In this document: piece by piece, positions 33,056-41,869 of the stretch | Numbering within the stretch: position 1 is the first letter of the stretch | Layout: every line of letters starts with the position of its first letter | The notes under the pieces: generated by a model | The model's input: only the letters and a program-made list of their open reading frames with translations | Database searches by the model: none | Told to the model about the DNA's origin: nothing | From: an uncultured Eubacteriales bacterium | Lineage (GTDB): Bacteria > Bacillota > Clostridia > Monoglobales > Monoglobaceae | Assembly (NCBI GenBank): GCA_900545865.1 | Contig: URAN01000008.1 | Location: forward strand, 1 to 64,000 | Direction: 5' to 3' | Length of the DNA: 64,000 bases | Translations under genes and position numbers: made by a program

Positions 33056-33712
33056 ATGAACAAAAACTTAACGGAGATGGTATTTATATTGGACAGGAGC
33101 GGTTCAATGGCGTGTCTCGAAGATGACACAATAGGGGGATATAACAGCCTTATTGAAAAACATCGGAATGATGAAAACGAGGTGATTATAACAACGGTTT
33201 TATTTGATACGCAATACAATATGATTCATGACAACGAAAACATTAAGTGTATTGAGCCGATGACGAAAAGAGAATATTATGCAAGAGGGAATACTGCGCT
33301 TTATGATGCAATTGGAAAGACAATTAAATACATAAATCATAAAAACGATTTAAAATCAAAAGAAAATCTTCCATCGAAAACAATGGTGGTTATAATAACC
33401 GATGGCTATGAAAATGCAAGTAAGATGTATAACGGAATGCAAATTAAAAGAATGATATGCGAACAAAAGAAAATTTATGGCTGGGAATTTGTATTTCTGG
33501 GTGCAAACATTGATGCGGAAGAATATGCATCGGATATCGGTATAGAACCAAATAGGTCGGTTACATATAAAGCAGATTCGAGAGGGACACAAATTAACTT
33601 TGAGTGCCTTTCCGATGCGTTTAGCTGTTTTTGCAAAGAAGGTAGAGTAGGTTCAAAGTGGAAAAATAAAATATCTCAATATACAAAAGAAGTTGAGAAA
33701 TCCGACAAATGA
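33056..33712 (+). CDS. VWA-domain protein
   Basis: 218 residues with a von Willebrand A domain. The metal site (MIDAS) is FILDRSGSM near the N-terminus, with the further Thr in GNTALYDAI and the Asp in VVIITDGYENA. ATG 33056 is 8 bases after GGAGG. It is the partner of the XRE-like protein upstream; the pair recurs in Firmicutes. No signal peptide, so it is probably cytoplasmic. Possible role in stress or defence assemblies, unproven. Confidence 0.88.
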   Translation: MNKNLTEMVFILDRSGSMACLEDDTIGGYNSLIEKHRNDENEVIITTVLFDTQYNMIHDNENIKCIEPMTKREYYARGNTALYDAIGKTIKYINHKNDLKSKENLPSKTMVVIITDGYENASKMYNGMQIKRMICEQKKIYGWEFVFLGANIDAEEYASDIGIEPNRSVTYKADSRGTQINFECLSDAFSCFCKEGRVGSKWKNKISQYTKEVEKSDK

Positions 33713-33735
33713 TATATTTTCATTATAAAAAAATA

Positions 33736-33773
33736 AATCCAAAGGCGAAATATGATTTCGTCTTTGGATTTTT
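33736..33773 (+). terminator. terminator at the end of the accessory block
   Basis: AATCCAAAGGCGAAAT pairs with ATTTCGTCTTTGGATT with one G-T pair and TTT follows. Confidence 0.75.
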
Positions 33774-33869
33774 ATCTTTTCACGTTGTGTAATAGTAAAA
33801 ATTTTTCTCATAATTTTAGGCAGGTTGAAAGAAATTTTTAATTTTTTTCAAAGAAAAATAAAAAAACTA

Positions 33870-33898
33870 TTGTAATTTTCGATGAAAAATGGTACAAT
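33870..33898 (+). promoter_or_regulatory. promoter of recJ
   Basis: TTGTAA (33870-33875), 17-base spacer, TACAAT (33893-33898). Confidence 0.6.
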
Positions 33899-33993
33899 AG
33901 TATTTATGGTATGAATATAGGCTGAAAATATTATGCTTTTTCGGCTTTTATTCGATTGAGTAAAAGAGTAAATGAATTCGGGAGATACACACT

Positions 33994-35718
33994 ATGTTAA
34001 AGAAAAAATGGCTTCTTAAAGAAATTGACAAGGCAAGAGTTCTTGAAATATCAAAAACTTTCGGCGTTTCGCCCTTGACTTCGATAGTTCTTTACAACCG
34101 CGGCATCAGAGATGATAAGGCAATCCAAAATTTCTTGTCAAAAGACCAGGCCGCGCTGCATGATCCGTTTTTGATGCGTGATATGGATAAGGCGGTTGAA
34201 CGTATTGCCGCCGCGAAAGAAGCAAATGAAAAAATTACAATCTACGGTGATTATGATGTGGACGGAATTACCGCGATTGCGGTCTTATACAAACATTTAA
34301 GCGGTATGGGAATGTCGGTTGACTATTACGTTCCCGACAGAATGCAAGAGGGTTACGGCGTGAACCGTGACGCGCTTGACAAGATTAAGGCAAACGGAAG
34401 TACCCTTATCATCACGGTTGACACGGGTATTACCGCGGTGGAAGAATGCGAATACGCAAAATCAATCGGTCTTGACCTTATCATCACCGACCACCACGAA
34501 TGCAAAGAGAAAATTCCTCAGGCTTATGCCGCAATAGACCCAAAACGTAAGGACTGCGGCTATCCGTTCAAGAACCTTGCCGGGGTCGGCGTTGTGTTCA
34601 AGCTTATTACCGCAATCGAGGCGGCGGCAGGCAGACGCTCAACCGCCGAACTGATTGACAAATACGCGGATTTTATGTGTTTGGGTACGGTGGCGGATAT
34701 TTCGCCGCTTATTGACGAAAACCGCATAATTGTGACCGAGGGTTTAAAACGTTTTAAGAACACAAAAAATATCGGTCTTAAAGCCTTGATAGACGTTTCG
34801 GTGGGTGACAAATTTATCACAACATCGACAATCGGATATATTATCGCGCCGCGCATAAATGCGAGCGGACGTCTCGGCTGTGCTTCACGCAGTGTTGAAC
34901 TTTTCCTAACCGACAGCGAAAAGACGGCAAAGAGCCTTGCGCGGTCGCTATGTGACGAGAACTCGCTCAGACAACAGACCGAACAAAAAATGTTCAAAGA
35001 GGCGCTCGATTACATAGAGGAACACCCCGAGATAAACGATGATAAGATTTTGGTTATTGCCCATGAGAACTGGCATAACGGAATTGTCGGAATCGTTTCA
35101 TCAAAGATAACCGAAAAATTTTATAAGCCGTCCATTTTGTTCGCCGTTGACGGTGACGAGGCGAAAGGCTCGGGCAGGAGCATTTCGGGATTTAACCTTT
35201 TCGGCGCTCTCGAAAATTGTTCGGATATGCTCGAAAAATTCGGCGGTCACGAGCTTGCGGCGGGGCTTGCCATAAAGGCTGAAAACATTGAGGAATTCCG
35301 CAAAAAGATAAATGAGTATTCAAAAGATAAAATAAGCGAAAATATGATGATTCCGACCGTTATGCTTGATGCGGCGATAAAAGTTCCGTACATAAATATG
35401 GATACGGTTCATGATATAAACCGCCTTCAGCCGTTCGGCGTTGAAAACCCAACCCCTGCATTCGCGGTGCGGAATATAAGGATTCACAAAATCAGCGTAA
35501 TGAGCGAGGGCAAGCACCTTAGAATGACATTGCTGAAAGACGGAAAGTATCTCGATGCGGTGGGATTCGGAATGGGTGAGTATTATCACCACCTCGAAGA
35601 GGGCGATTATGTCGATGTTGCTTTTGCGCTTGACATAAATGATTATAAGGGATTTCAAAACGTTCAGCTTATTTTAAAGGACATAAAAAAAGTTGACGCC
35701 GATAAAGACGGCAATTAA
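33994..35718 (+). CDS. recJ: single-strand-specific exonuclease RecJ
   Basis: A 574-residue DHH-family 5'-3' exonuclease for recombination and mismatch repair. The DHH motifs are present: IYGDYDVDGITA, ITVDTGI, ITDHHECK, then a DHHA1 domain with GSGRSISG and GGHELAAGL, and a C-terminal OB-fold. It is at the short end of RecJ lengths but has all core motifs. It lies 91 bases before relA/spoT. Confidence 0.95.
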   Translation: MLKKKWLLKEIDKARVLEISKTFGVSPLTSIVLYNRGIRDDKAIQNFLSKDQAALHDPFLMRDMDKAVERIAAAKEANEKITIYGDYDVDGITAIAVLYKHLSGMGMSVDYYVPDRMQEGYGVNRDALDKIKANGSTLIITVDTGITAVEECEYAKSIGLDLIITDHHECKEKIPQAYAAIDPKRKDCGYPFKNLAGVGVVFKLITAIEAAAGRRSTAELIDKYADFMCLGTVADISPLIDENRIIVTEGLKRFKNTKNIGLKALIDVSVGDKFITTSTIGYIIAPRINASGRLGCASRSVELFLTDSEKTAKSLARSLCDENSLRQQTEQKMFKEALDYIEEHPEINDDKILVIAHENWHNGIVGIVSSKITEKFYKPSILFAVDGDEAKGSGRSISGFNLFGALENCSDMLEKFGGHELAAGLAIKAENIEEFRKKINEYSKDKISENMMIPTVMLDAAIKVPYINMDTVHDINRLQPFGVENPTPAFAVRNIRIHKISVMSEGKHLRMTLLKDGKYLDAVGFGMGEYYHHLEEGDYVDVAFALDINDYKGFQNVQLILKDIKKVDADKDGN

Positions 35719-35754
35719 TCCGATATTGTATTTAAAAGATACTTTGGTATCGAA

Positions 35755-35785
35755 GATAAAGCCGACAATGTTATGTCGGCTTTAA
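35755..35785 (+). terminator. hairpin between recJ and relA/spoT
   Basis: AAAGCCGACA pairs with TGTCGGCTTT across a 6-base loop. A T-rich stretch follows with interruptions, so it may be a leaky terminator. Confidence 0.55.
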
Positions 35786-35809
35786 TTGATTTTAGGAAGT
35801 GACACAGCT

Positions 35810-38011
35810 ATGATTGACAATGAAAAAACAGAATACAATCTTGATACTTTAATCAAAAAGTTTGAGGCGTATCACAATGTGCCGAACGATGTTGAGCTTA
35901 TCCGAAAGGCGTATGCCTATGCGGCGGAAAAGCACAAAACCCAGGTGCGCAAGTCGGGCGAGCCGTATATCACGCATCCTTTGCGTGTGGCGTGCACCAT
36001 TGCGGATTTGGGACTTGACGCCCAATCGGTATGCGCCGCGCTTTTGCATGATGTGATAGAGGACACCGACAGCACCTATGACGAGGTGGCGGAACTGTTC
36101 GGCGAAACCGTTGCAATGCTTGTTGACGGCGTTACCAAACTCGGCAAGATTCCCACTACGTCAAAGGAGGAACAGCAGATTGAGAACCTGCGCAAGATGT
36201 TCTTTGCGATGGCAAAGGATGTGCGTGTAATTGTCATTAAGCTTGCCGACAGACTGCATAATATGCAGACATTAAAATATATGCCCGAGAATAAACAGAG
36301 GTATATCGCACGCGAAACGCTTGAAGTCTATGCGCCGCTTGCGCATCGTCTCGGTATGTCAAAGATAAAGTGGGAATTAGAGGACACCGCTCTTAGATAT
36401 ATCGACCCTGTGGGGTATTATGAAATCGTGGATAAGATTGCGCAAAAGCGCAGCGAACGCGAAAAATTCATTGGAAAAATTATCGAAATTCTTAAAGATA
36501 AGCTGACAAAGGTTTTGGACGAACCGCCGATAATAGAGGGGCGCGCAAAGCATTTTTACAGCATTTATCGAAAGATGTTTATGCAGAACAAGACGATAGA
36601 CGAGCTTTATGACCTGTTCGCTGTTCGTGTAATCGTGGATACGATCGCGGAATGTTATGCGGTTTTGGGAACGGTTCACGAACTGTTCAAGCCCGTTCCG
36701 GGCAGGTTTAAAGATTATATCGCAATGCCGAAACCGAATATGTATCAGTCTTTGCATTCAACCCTTATCGGTCCGGGCGGCACACCTTTTGAGATTCAGA
36801 TTCGTACAAAAGAGATGCATCACACGGCGGAAAACGGTATCGCCGCGCACTGGAAGTATAAAGAGGGCGTGACGGCATCGAGCGACATGGACAAAAAGCT
36901 TGAATGGATAAAACAGCTTTTGGAAATCCAAAAAGAGAACAACGCCGAGGACTTTATGGAGGCGCTGAAGATAGATATGTTCAGTGACGAAGTATTTGTC
37001 TTTTCACCAAAGGGCGACGTTATAAGCCTGCCGATTAACGCAACGCCGATAGACTTTGCTTATTCGATTCACAGCGCGGTCGGAAATCATATGGTCGGCG
37101 CAAAGGTAAACGGAAAGATTGTCACGCTCGATTATACCTTGCAAAACGGCGATATAGTCGAGATTATCACTTCAAAGACGAGTAACGGCCCGAATTTGGA
37201 CTGGATAAAGATTTGTAAGACTTCTCAGGCGAAAAACAAGATAAATCAATGGTTTAAAAAGGTCAACAGAGAAGAAAATATCCAAAAAGGCCGTGAAACT
37301 CTCGAACACGAATTGAAAAAAAGTTCTCTGCCGCTGACGTTTTTAGAGGATAAAGAACTTATCTCGTCTTTGGCGAAAAAGTACGGATTTAACAATTCCG
37401 AGGACTTGCTCGCCGGGATAGGATACGGAAGCTCGAACGCCGGCAGATTTGTGACAAGGTTCAAGACTGAATGCAAAAAGAAGTTTGCCACCGAGGAGAG
37501 CCGCACGGCGGCGGAGCTTATTCCCGTCGTTGCAAGACCGAGGGGCGAAACCAACAACAGCGGCGTAATCGTTCAGGGTATCGACAATTGTCTTATTAGA
37601 TTTTCGCATTGCTGTAACCCTGTTCCGGGCGATAAGATTGTCGGATATGTTACGCGCGGCAGAGGTGTTGCGATTCACCGTGCCGATTGCATAAATATGT
37701 TAAATGCGCTCAATAACAAGCAAGAGAGCGCGAGGTTTATCCCCGTTAAGTGGGCGGACGATACGGACGCAAGCTTTTTGTCAACCCTCACCGTTACGGC
37801 GGGAAATCGTTCGAACTTGCTTTTGGACATTATGGGTGCAATATCCGAGCTTAAACTTACGGCAACGGGCGTAAACGCGCGAACGGGCAAGAATAACCTT
37901 GCTATTATCGAGGTGACAATGGAGATTGCCGATACGGAACAGTTGAATAAAATCATAAAGAAGATTAAACAGATTGACGGTGTGCTGTCTATTGTCCGTC
38001 GCCGCCAGTAA
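35810..38011 (+). CDS. relA: (p)ppGpp synthetase/hydrolase
   Basis: A 733-residue bifunctional Rel enzyme that makes and degrades the stringent alarmone. Domains in order are the HD hydrolase (HDVIED near residue 72), synthetase (RVKHFYSIYRKM-like region with DLFAVRVI), TGS (EVFVFSPKGDVISLP), a zinc-finger-type helical part (IRFSHCCNPVPGD) and C-terminal ACT. The ATG at 35810 follows AGGAAG. The ACT and TGS domains allow ribosome sensing of amino-acid starvation. Confidence 0.95.
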   Translation: MIDNEKTEYNLDTLIKKFEAYHNVPNDVELIRKAYAYAAEKHKTQVRKSGEPYITHPLRVACTIADLGLDAQSVCAALLHDVIEDTDSTYDEVAELFGETVAMLVDGVTKLGKIPTTSKEEQQIENLRKMFFAMAKDVRVIVIKLADRLHNMQTLKYMPENKQRYIARETLEVYAPLAHRLGMSKIKWELEDTALRYIDPVGYYEIVDKIAQKRSEREKFIGKIIEILKDKLTKVLDEPPIIEGRAKHFYSIYRKMFMQNKTIDELYDLFAVRVIVDTIAECYAVLGTVHELFKPVPGRFKDYIAMPKPNMYQSLHSTLIGPGGTPFEIQIRTKEMHHTAENGIAAHWKYKEGVTASSDMDKKLEWIKQLLEIQKENNAEDFMEALKIDMFSDEVFVFSPKGDVISLPINATPIDFAYSIHSAVGNHMVGAKVNGKIVTLDYTLQNGDIVEIITSKTSNGPNLDWIKICKTSQAKNKINQWFKKVNREENIQKGRETLEHELKKSSLPLTFLEDKELISSLAKKYGFNNSEDLLAGIGYGSSNAGRFVTRFKTECKKKFATEESRTAAELIPVVARPRGETNNSGVIVQGIDNCLIRFSHCCNPVPGDKIVGYVTRGRGVAIHRADCINMLNALNNKQESARFIPVKWADDTDASFLSTLTVTAGNRSNLLLDIMGAISELKLTATGVNARTGKNNLAIIEVTMEIADTEQLNKIIKKIKQIDGVLSIVRRRQ

Positions 38012-38048
38012 TTGGATTTATATGAATTTTTGTATATGAGGTAGAAAT

Positions 38049-38693
38049 ATGAATGATACGTTGAATAAAAGTATGAAACTGTATTCGCTTGTTTTGGGTC
38101 AGCTCGGAACGAACTGTTACATCTGGGCGGACGAAGAAACAAAAAATTCAATCGTGATTGACGCGCCCGATTGTGCGGACAAGATAATTGAGTTTGCCGA
38201 TGGAAAGGGCCTTAAAATCACCGATATAATATTGACTCACGGGCATTTTGACCATATGCTTGCACTTGCCGAACTTAAAGCGGCAACAGGTGCAAGGCTG
38301 TCGATATTTGAAAAGACGGAAAGGTTTTTAGAGGACAGAGTTTTGAATTTATGTCACTATATGGGCATAGAGCTTTCGCCGACAAAGGCTGATAATATAC
38401 TATATGACGGGGATATAATCAACTTTGGCGAGAATAGGATAAAGGTTATTGCAACACCGGGGCATACAGAGGATTGCATTTGTCTCTTGTGCGGAAAAAC
38501 GCTGATAAGCGGCGATACGCTTTTCAGATTGAGCGTAGGCAGGTGGGATCACCCGACCGGAAATATGAAAGAGGAAATCGAGTCGATACAAAACAGACTT
38601 ATGACGCTTGACGATGACGTTTCGGTATATCCCGGTCACGGTGAGCCGACAACAATCGGCGATGAGCGCAGAGGAAACCCGTACATCGGATAA
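38049..38693 (+). CDS. metallo-beta-lactamase-fold hydrolase (glyoxalase II-like)
   Basis: 214 residues with the metal-binding motif THGHFDHM, a later His in TPGHTEDC and the Asp in SGDTLF. These small enzymes hydrolyse thioesters such as lactoylglutathione or related bacillithiol and CoA species. It lies 37 bases after rel and 13 bases before hemZ, the usual Clostridia order rel - hydrolase - hemZ. Confidence 0.88.
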   Translation: MNDTLNKSMKLYSLVLGQLGTNCYIWADEETKNSIVIDAPDCADKIIEFADGKGLKITDIILTHGHFDHMLALAELKAATGARLSIFEKTERFLEDRVLNLCHYMGIELSPTKADNILYDGDIINFGENRIKVIATPGHTEDCICLLCGKTLISGDTLFRLSVGRWDHPTGNMKEEIESIQNRLMTLDDDVSVYPGHGEPTTIGDERRGNPYIG

Positions 38694-38706
38694 AAGAGAG
38701 AAAGAT

Positions 38707-39894
38707 ATGAAAGATAACAATAACTTACCATGGGGTGTTCTCACGGGAATACGCCCGTCTAAAATTGCGGCAAAGCTGATTCTCGGAGGAATGTCGGAAC
38801 GTGATGCGGCGCAATACTTTGTCGATAATTATAATGCTTCGCCGTCAAAAGGCGCGCTTGCGGCAGAGGTTGCGGCGGTCGAAATTCCGATTATCGAAAA
38901 TATGATGTCCGATGGCGTGAGTATCTATATCGGAATCCCGTTTTGTCCGACAAGATGTTTGTATTGTTCGTTCGTGACGTGCGGTACAAGACAGGCGGCG
39001 CGGCTTTCCGATAAATATTGCGAAATGTTAAAGCGCGAAATATCATACACCGCTGAGATAATACGGCATAACAATAACAAAATCGAAACCGTATACATAG
39101 GCGGCGGTACGCCGACAACGCTTTCGGCGGATAAACTCGATGAGCTGCTTGTGCATATTTACCGCGAATTTGATATGTCGCATTGCCGGGAATTCACGGT
39201 TGAGGCAGGCAGACCCGACACAGTTGACAGAGATAAGCTTGAAACGCTCAAAAAGCATAAGGTGGACAGGATAAGCATAAATCCTCAGACAATGAATAGC
39301 GAAACGCTGAAACTAATCGGCAGAAATCATACGCCGAAACAGATAATCGATGCGGTTGCGCTTGCACGCAGCTGTGGGTTTGATAATATAAATATGGATG
39401 TAATCGCAGGGCTTCCGGGCGAGAGTCTTGATATGTTCAAATATACACTGGACGAAGTGGAACGGCTTATGCCCGAGGACACAACTGTACACGTTATGAG
39501 CATAAAGCGTTCGTCACGGCTGCATGAATATTTGAGCGACTATGATTTGACCGACGGTGAAACCGCTGCGAGGATGGTCGATTATGCGTATGATTATATC
39601 AAGTCTTGCGGAAAGCGGCCGTATTATATGTACCGCCAAAAAAATCAGCTCGGAAATCTCGAAAACGTTGCGTATGCAAAACCCGGACACGAGAGCCTTT
39701 ATAACATCTATATAATGGAAGAGGTTCAATCGATAATTTCGCTCGGCTGCGGCGGCGTTACAAAGGTTGTTGACCGCAACACAAACCGAATCGAGAGAAT
39801 TTTTAACGTCAAAGAACCAAAGGATTATATTGAGCGCATCGATGAGATGCTTGCGCGGAAAGATGTTTTAAGGGATTGGAAGATATTTGATTAA
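38707..39894 (+). CDS. hemZ: radical-SAM coproporphyrinogen dehydrogenase HemZ family
   Basis: 395 residues. The [4Fe-4S] radical-SAM motif CPTRCLYCSF is near residue 80, followed by the GGGTPTTL and AGLPGES motifs of the HemN/HemW group. The N-terminal extension and the C-terminal region (KNQLGNLENVAYAKPGH) are typical of HemZ. The natural substrate is probably a porphyrinogen, although many members of this branch have uncertain function. I chose ATG 38707 as it follows the hydrolase stop by 13 bases. Confidence 0.88.
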   Translation: MKDNNNLPWGVLTGIRPSKIAAKLILGGMSERDAAQYFVDNYNASPSKGALAAEVAAVEIPIIENMMSDGVSIYIGIPFCPTRCLYCSFVTCGTRQAARLSDKYCEMLKREISYTAEIIRHNNNKIETVYIGGGTPTTLSADKLDELLVHIYREFDMSHCREFTVEAGRPDTVDRDKLETLKKHKVDRISINPQTMNSETLKLIGRNHTPKQIIDAVALARSCGFDNINMDVIAGLPGESLDMFKYTLDEVERLMPEDTTVHVMSIKRSSRLHEYLSDYDLTDGETAARMVDYAYDYIKSCGKRPYYMYRQKNQLGNLENVAYAKPGHESLYNIYIMEEVQSIISLGCGGVTKVVDRNTNRIERIFNVKEPKDYIERIDEMLARKDVLRDWKIFD

Positions 39895-39950
39895 GTAAAC
39901 CCGATAGGGCGAAAATATTGTGAAAATTGAATATATGCCCGAAATTTATA

Positions 39951-40012
39951 TTTGTTTTGTGCAAGTATCGGTTTGTTTTGTGCATTGAAAAATTAAAAAA
40001 TCGGTATATAAT
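39951..40012 (+). promoter_or_regulatory. promoter with two direct repeats upstream
   Basis: TTTGTTTTGTGCA occurs at 39951-39963 and again at 39972-39984, 21 bases apart (two helix turns). The second copy abuts TTGAAA (39985-39990), with a 16-base spacer and TATAAT (40007-40012). It looks like a class of activator-binding site in front of the ygjV-like gene. Confidence 0.6.
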
Positions 40013-40046
40013 ATGATGTGTTCAAAAAATTAAGGAGAGACAGAAA

Positions 40047-40580
40047 ATGAGTACAACACAGATTGCGGCACAGGTTTTGGGCGCAATAGGAATTTTAATT
40101 TATGTGATTATGTATCACAGCAAGGACGTGAACAACGTCCTGCATAAAAAGTTTTGGATGGATATTGTTTGGGCATTGCATTATTTTTTAATCGGCGGAT
40201 ATACGGGGTGTATAACCAATGTAATATGCTGTGCAAGAGAAGCCGTTTTTATGAACAACGATAAAAAGATTTTCAAAAGCCGACTTTGGCTTATCTTGTT
40301 TTTGATTATAAACTGGGTATCGGCGGCGCTTGTGTGGAAGGGCTTATATTGCTTTCTCCCGGCGTTGGTCTCAACGCTCGGTACGTTTTCTTTCTGGCAA
40401 AAGAATATGACGGTTGCGAGGGTTATTGCACTTGTCAACAACGTGCTTATGTTTACGTATGACGTGTATGTTCTGTCATATATGGGTATGATAGGCGAGG
40501 CATTGGTGTTCTTATCGGTAATATCGGCGCTGTTGATTCAAAGATACAACATAAAATTCACATTCTTAAAAAGAGCATAA
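40047..40580 (+). CDS. YgjV-like inner membrane protein
   Basis: 177 residues with about 5-6 hydrophobic segments. It fits the YgjV family of unknown function (start QVLGAIGILIYVIMYHSKD, then WALHYFLIGGYTG). AAGGAGAG precedes the ATG. The gene stands alone with its own promoter, direct repeats and terminator. The physiological role is not known. Confidence 0.8.
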   Translation: MSTTQIAAQVLGAIGILIYVIMYHSKDVNNVLHKKFWMDIVWALHYFLIGGYTGCITNVICCAREAVFMNNDKKIFKSRLWLILFLIINWVSAALVWKGLYCFLPALVSTLGTFSFWQKNMTVARVIALVNNVLMFTYDVYVLSYMGMIGEALVFLSVISALLIQRYNIKFTFLKRA

Positions 40581-40589
40581 ATTAAAACG

Positions 40590-40626
40590 GCGGCAAGACC
40601 AAATTCGGTCTTGCCGCTTGATTTTT
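40590..40626 (+). terminator. terminator of the ygjV-like gene
   Basis: CGGCAAGACC (40591-40600) pairs with GGTCTTGCCG (40607-40616); T-rich sequence follows. Confidence 0.85.
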
Positions 40627-41008
40627 ATATGATACCTTTCTTTTTGAGTTCGTTTATAAGTGAGTTTAGCCGAAAGAGAGTAACCCGAACCCGCCTGAAA
40701 AGGCATAATTTCGGCATCTTTTGGCTTGTCATCTTTGCAAGGCGTCAGCCTTACTGCATCTTCCGCACCAAAATCTGCTCAAAATTCTATCTTTTTCAGG
40801 TCGTAGAATTTTGAGAGAGCGGATTTTTGGTTGCGCAAGGCAAAAACGCAGGTAATCCTGTCGGATTGCCGAGTATTTTAACACAGCGAAAGCGGAAATC
40901 AGCCTCTCAAAATCGGGGTTCGGATTATTCTCTTTCGGCTATGTAAAAGTCAAATCCCATGTCATTCGGATGCAGATATGAATCGCGGTAGTATTTTTTA
41001 TCTCTGTC
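40625..41008 (-). pseudogene. C-terminal remnant of an SGNH-type hydrolase, split by a MITE
   Basis: Read on the minus strand from 41008, the frame gives DRDKKYYRDSYLHPNDMGFD and FYI. The HPND block is the catalytic Asp-His block of SGNH/GDSL hydrolases. The frame is then interrupted by the element at 40669-40939. After removing the element and one TA copy, it continues in frame as NSLINELKKKGII and stops at 40627-40625. The N-terminal part is missing; the yitT gene overlaps its left end. The fragment is too short to be active. Confidence 0.6.
40669..40939. mobile_element. 271-bp MITE with 24-bp inverted ends and TA duplication
   Basis: The terminal inverted repeat starts GCCGAAAGAGA and matches the other end over 24 bases with 2 mismatches (40669-40692 vs complement of 40916-40939). 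TA is present on both sides (40667-40668 and 40940-40941), the mark of Tc1/mariner/IS630-type transposition. It carries no long ORF. Inside are further inverted repeats (ACCAAAATC and GATTTTTGGT around 40767-40830). It splits the SGNH remnant, and precise removal restores the frame. Confidence 0.75.
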
Positions 41009-41867
41009 AACAATTTATATCGATTGCCTTAAACCCTTCGCCGAGAACCTCGTGAACGTTGTTTATGATAACAAATGCGTTCTTGTCAATCTCTTTTATC
41101 ATTGTTATGTAAACAGGCAGTTCTTTGGGTGTTATTACGCACAAAAGCATAAGGGATTCACGGTTTGAATACATACCTAAGCTGTGTATTCCCGTGACGC
41201 CGCGCTCGAACTTTTGCAATATATGCTCGGATATTTCTTTGATATTCTCAGAGAATATCAAAATCATTTTTGCGCTTTCGCCGAACGTCATAATTTTATC
41301 TATTATTATTGATGAAACAAATAAAGCCGTAATCGAATAGAATGTCACGGAAAAACTTTTGAATATTATTCCCGAAATAATAACGATAAAACAATCTATG
41401 AACATTATCAGCTTTGCAAGCGAAATATGAGGCAGAAATTTTTTCAGAATCAACCCTGCAAAATCACTTCCGCCGGTCGATGCCCCGACTTTAACAATCA
41501 TTCCCACGCCCGCGCCCATCAGTATTCCGCCGCACATAACGGCAATAATTTCATTTTCGTAATATGGCGGAATATAACTTGTAAGCTCCAAGCATACCGA
41601 AAGCATTATTATTCCGAATGCTGTTTGGAACACGGCGTATCTGCCGAGAGTCTTATATCCGAAAACAAACAATATTGCGTTAAAAAACAGGTTTGTTATT
41701 GACATCCGTATATTGAATAAATGCAACAGAATTGTTCCTATGGTAGAGATTCCTCCGGCAGATATTTTGTTCGGGGTAAGGAATACATTTATCGAAACAG
41801 CAAGCAAAACACACCCCGTTATTATAAATATAGAGTCCCAAATTATCTTTTTGTGATTTATATGCAT
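41007..41867 (-). CDS. YitT-family membrane protein
   Basis: 286 residues with five to six membrane segments (DUF161) and a C-terminal soluble DUF2179 domain from about residue 200 (SLMLLCVITPKELP). The N-terminal segment SINVFLTPNKISAGGISTIG is typical. The function of this family is poorly known. It starts 2 bases after the serine hydrolase gene upstream on the same strand, so the two are probably coupled. Confidence 0.88.
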   Translation of the reverse strand: MHINHKKIIWDSIFIITGCVLLAVSINVFLTPNKISAGGISTIGTILLHLFNIRMSITNLFFNAILFVFGYKTLGRYAVFQTAFGIIMLSVCLELTSYIPPYYENEIIAVMCGGILMGAGVGMIVKVGASTGGSDFAGLILKKFLPHISLAKLIMFIDCFIVIISGIIFKSFSVTFYSITALFVSSIIIDKIMTFGESAKMILIFSENIKEISEHILQKFERGVTGIHSLGMYSNRESLMLLCVITPKELPVYITMIKEIDKNAFVIINNVHEVLGEGFKAIDINC

Positions 41868-41869
41868 AC

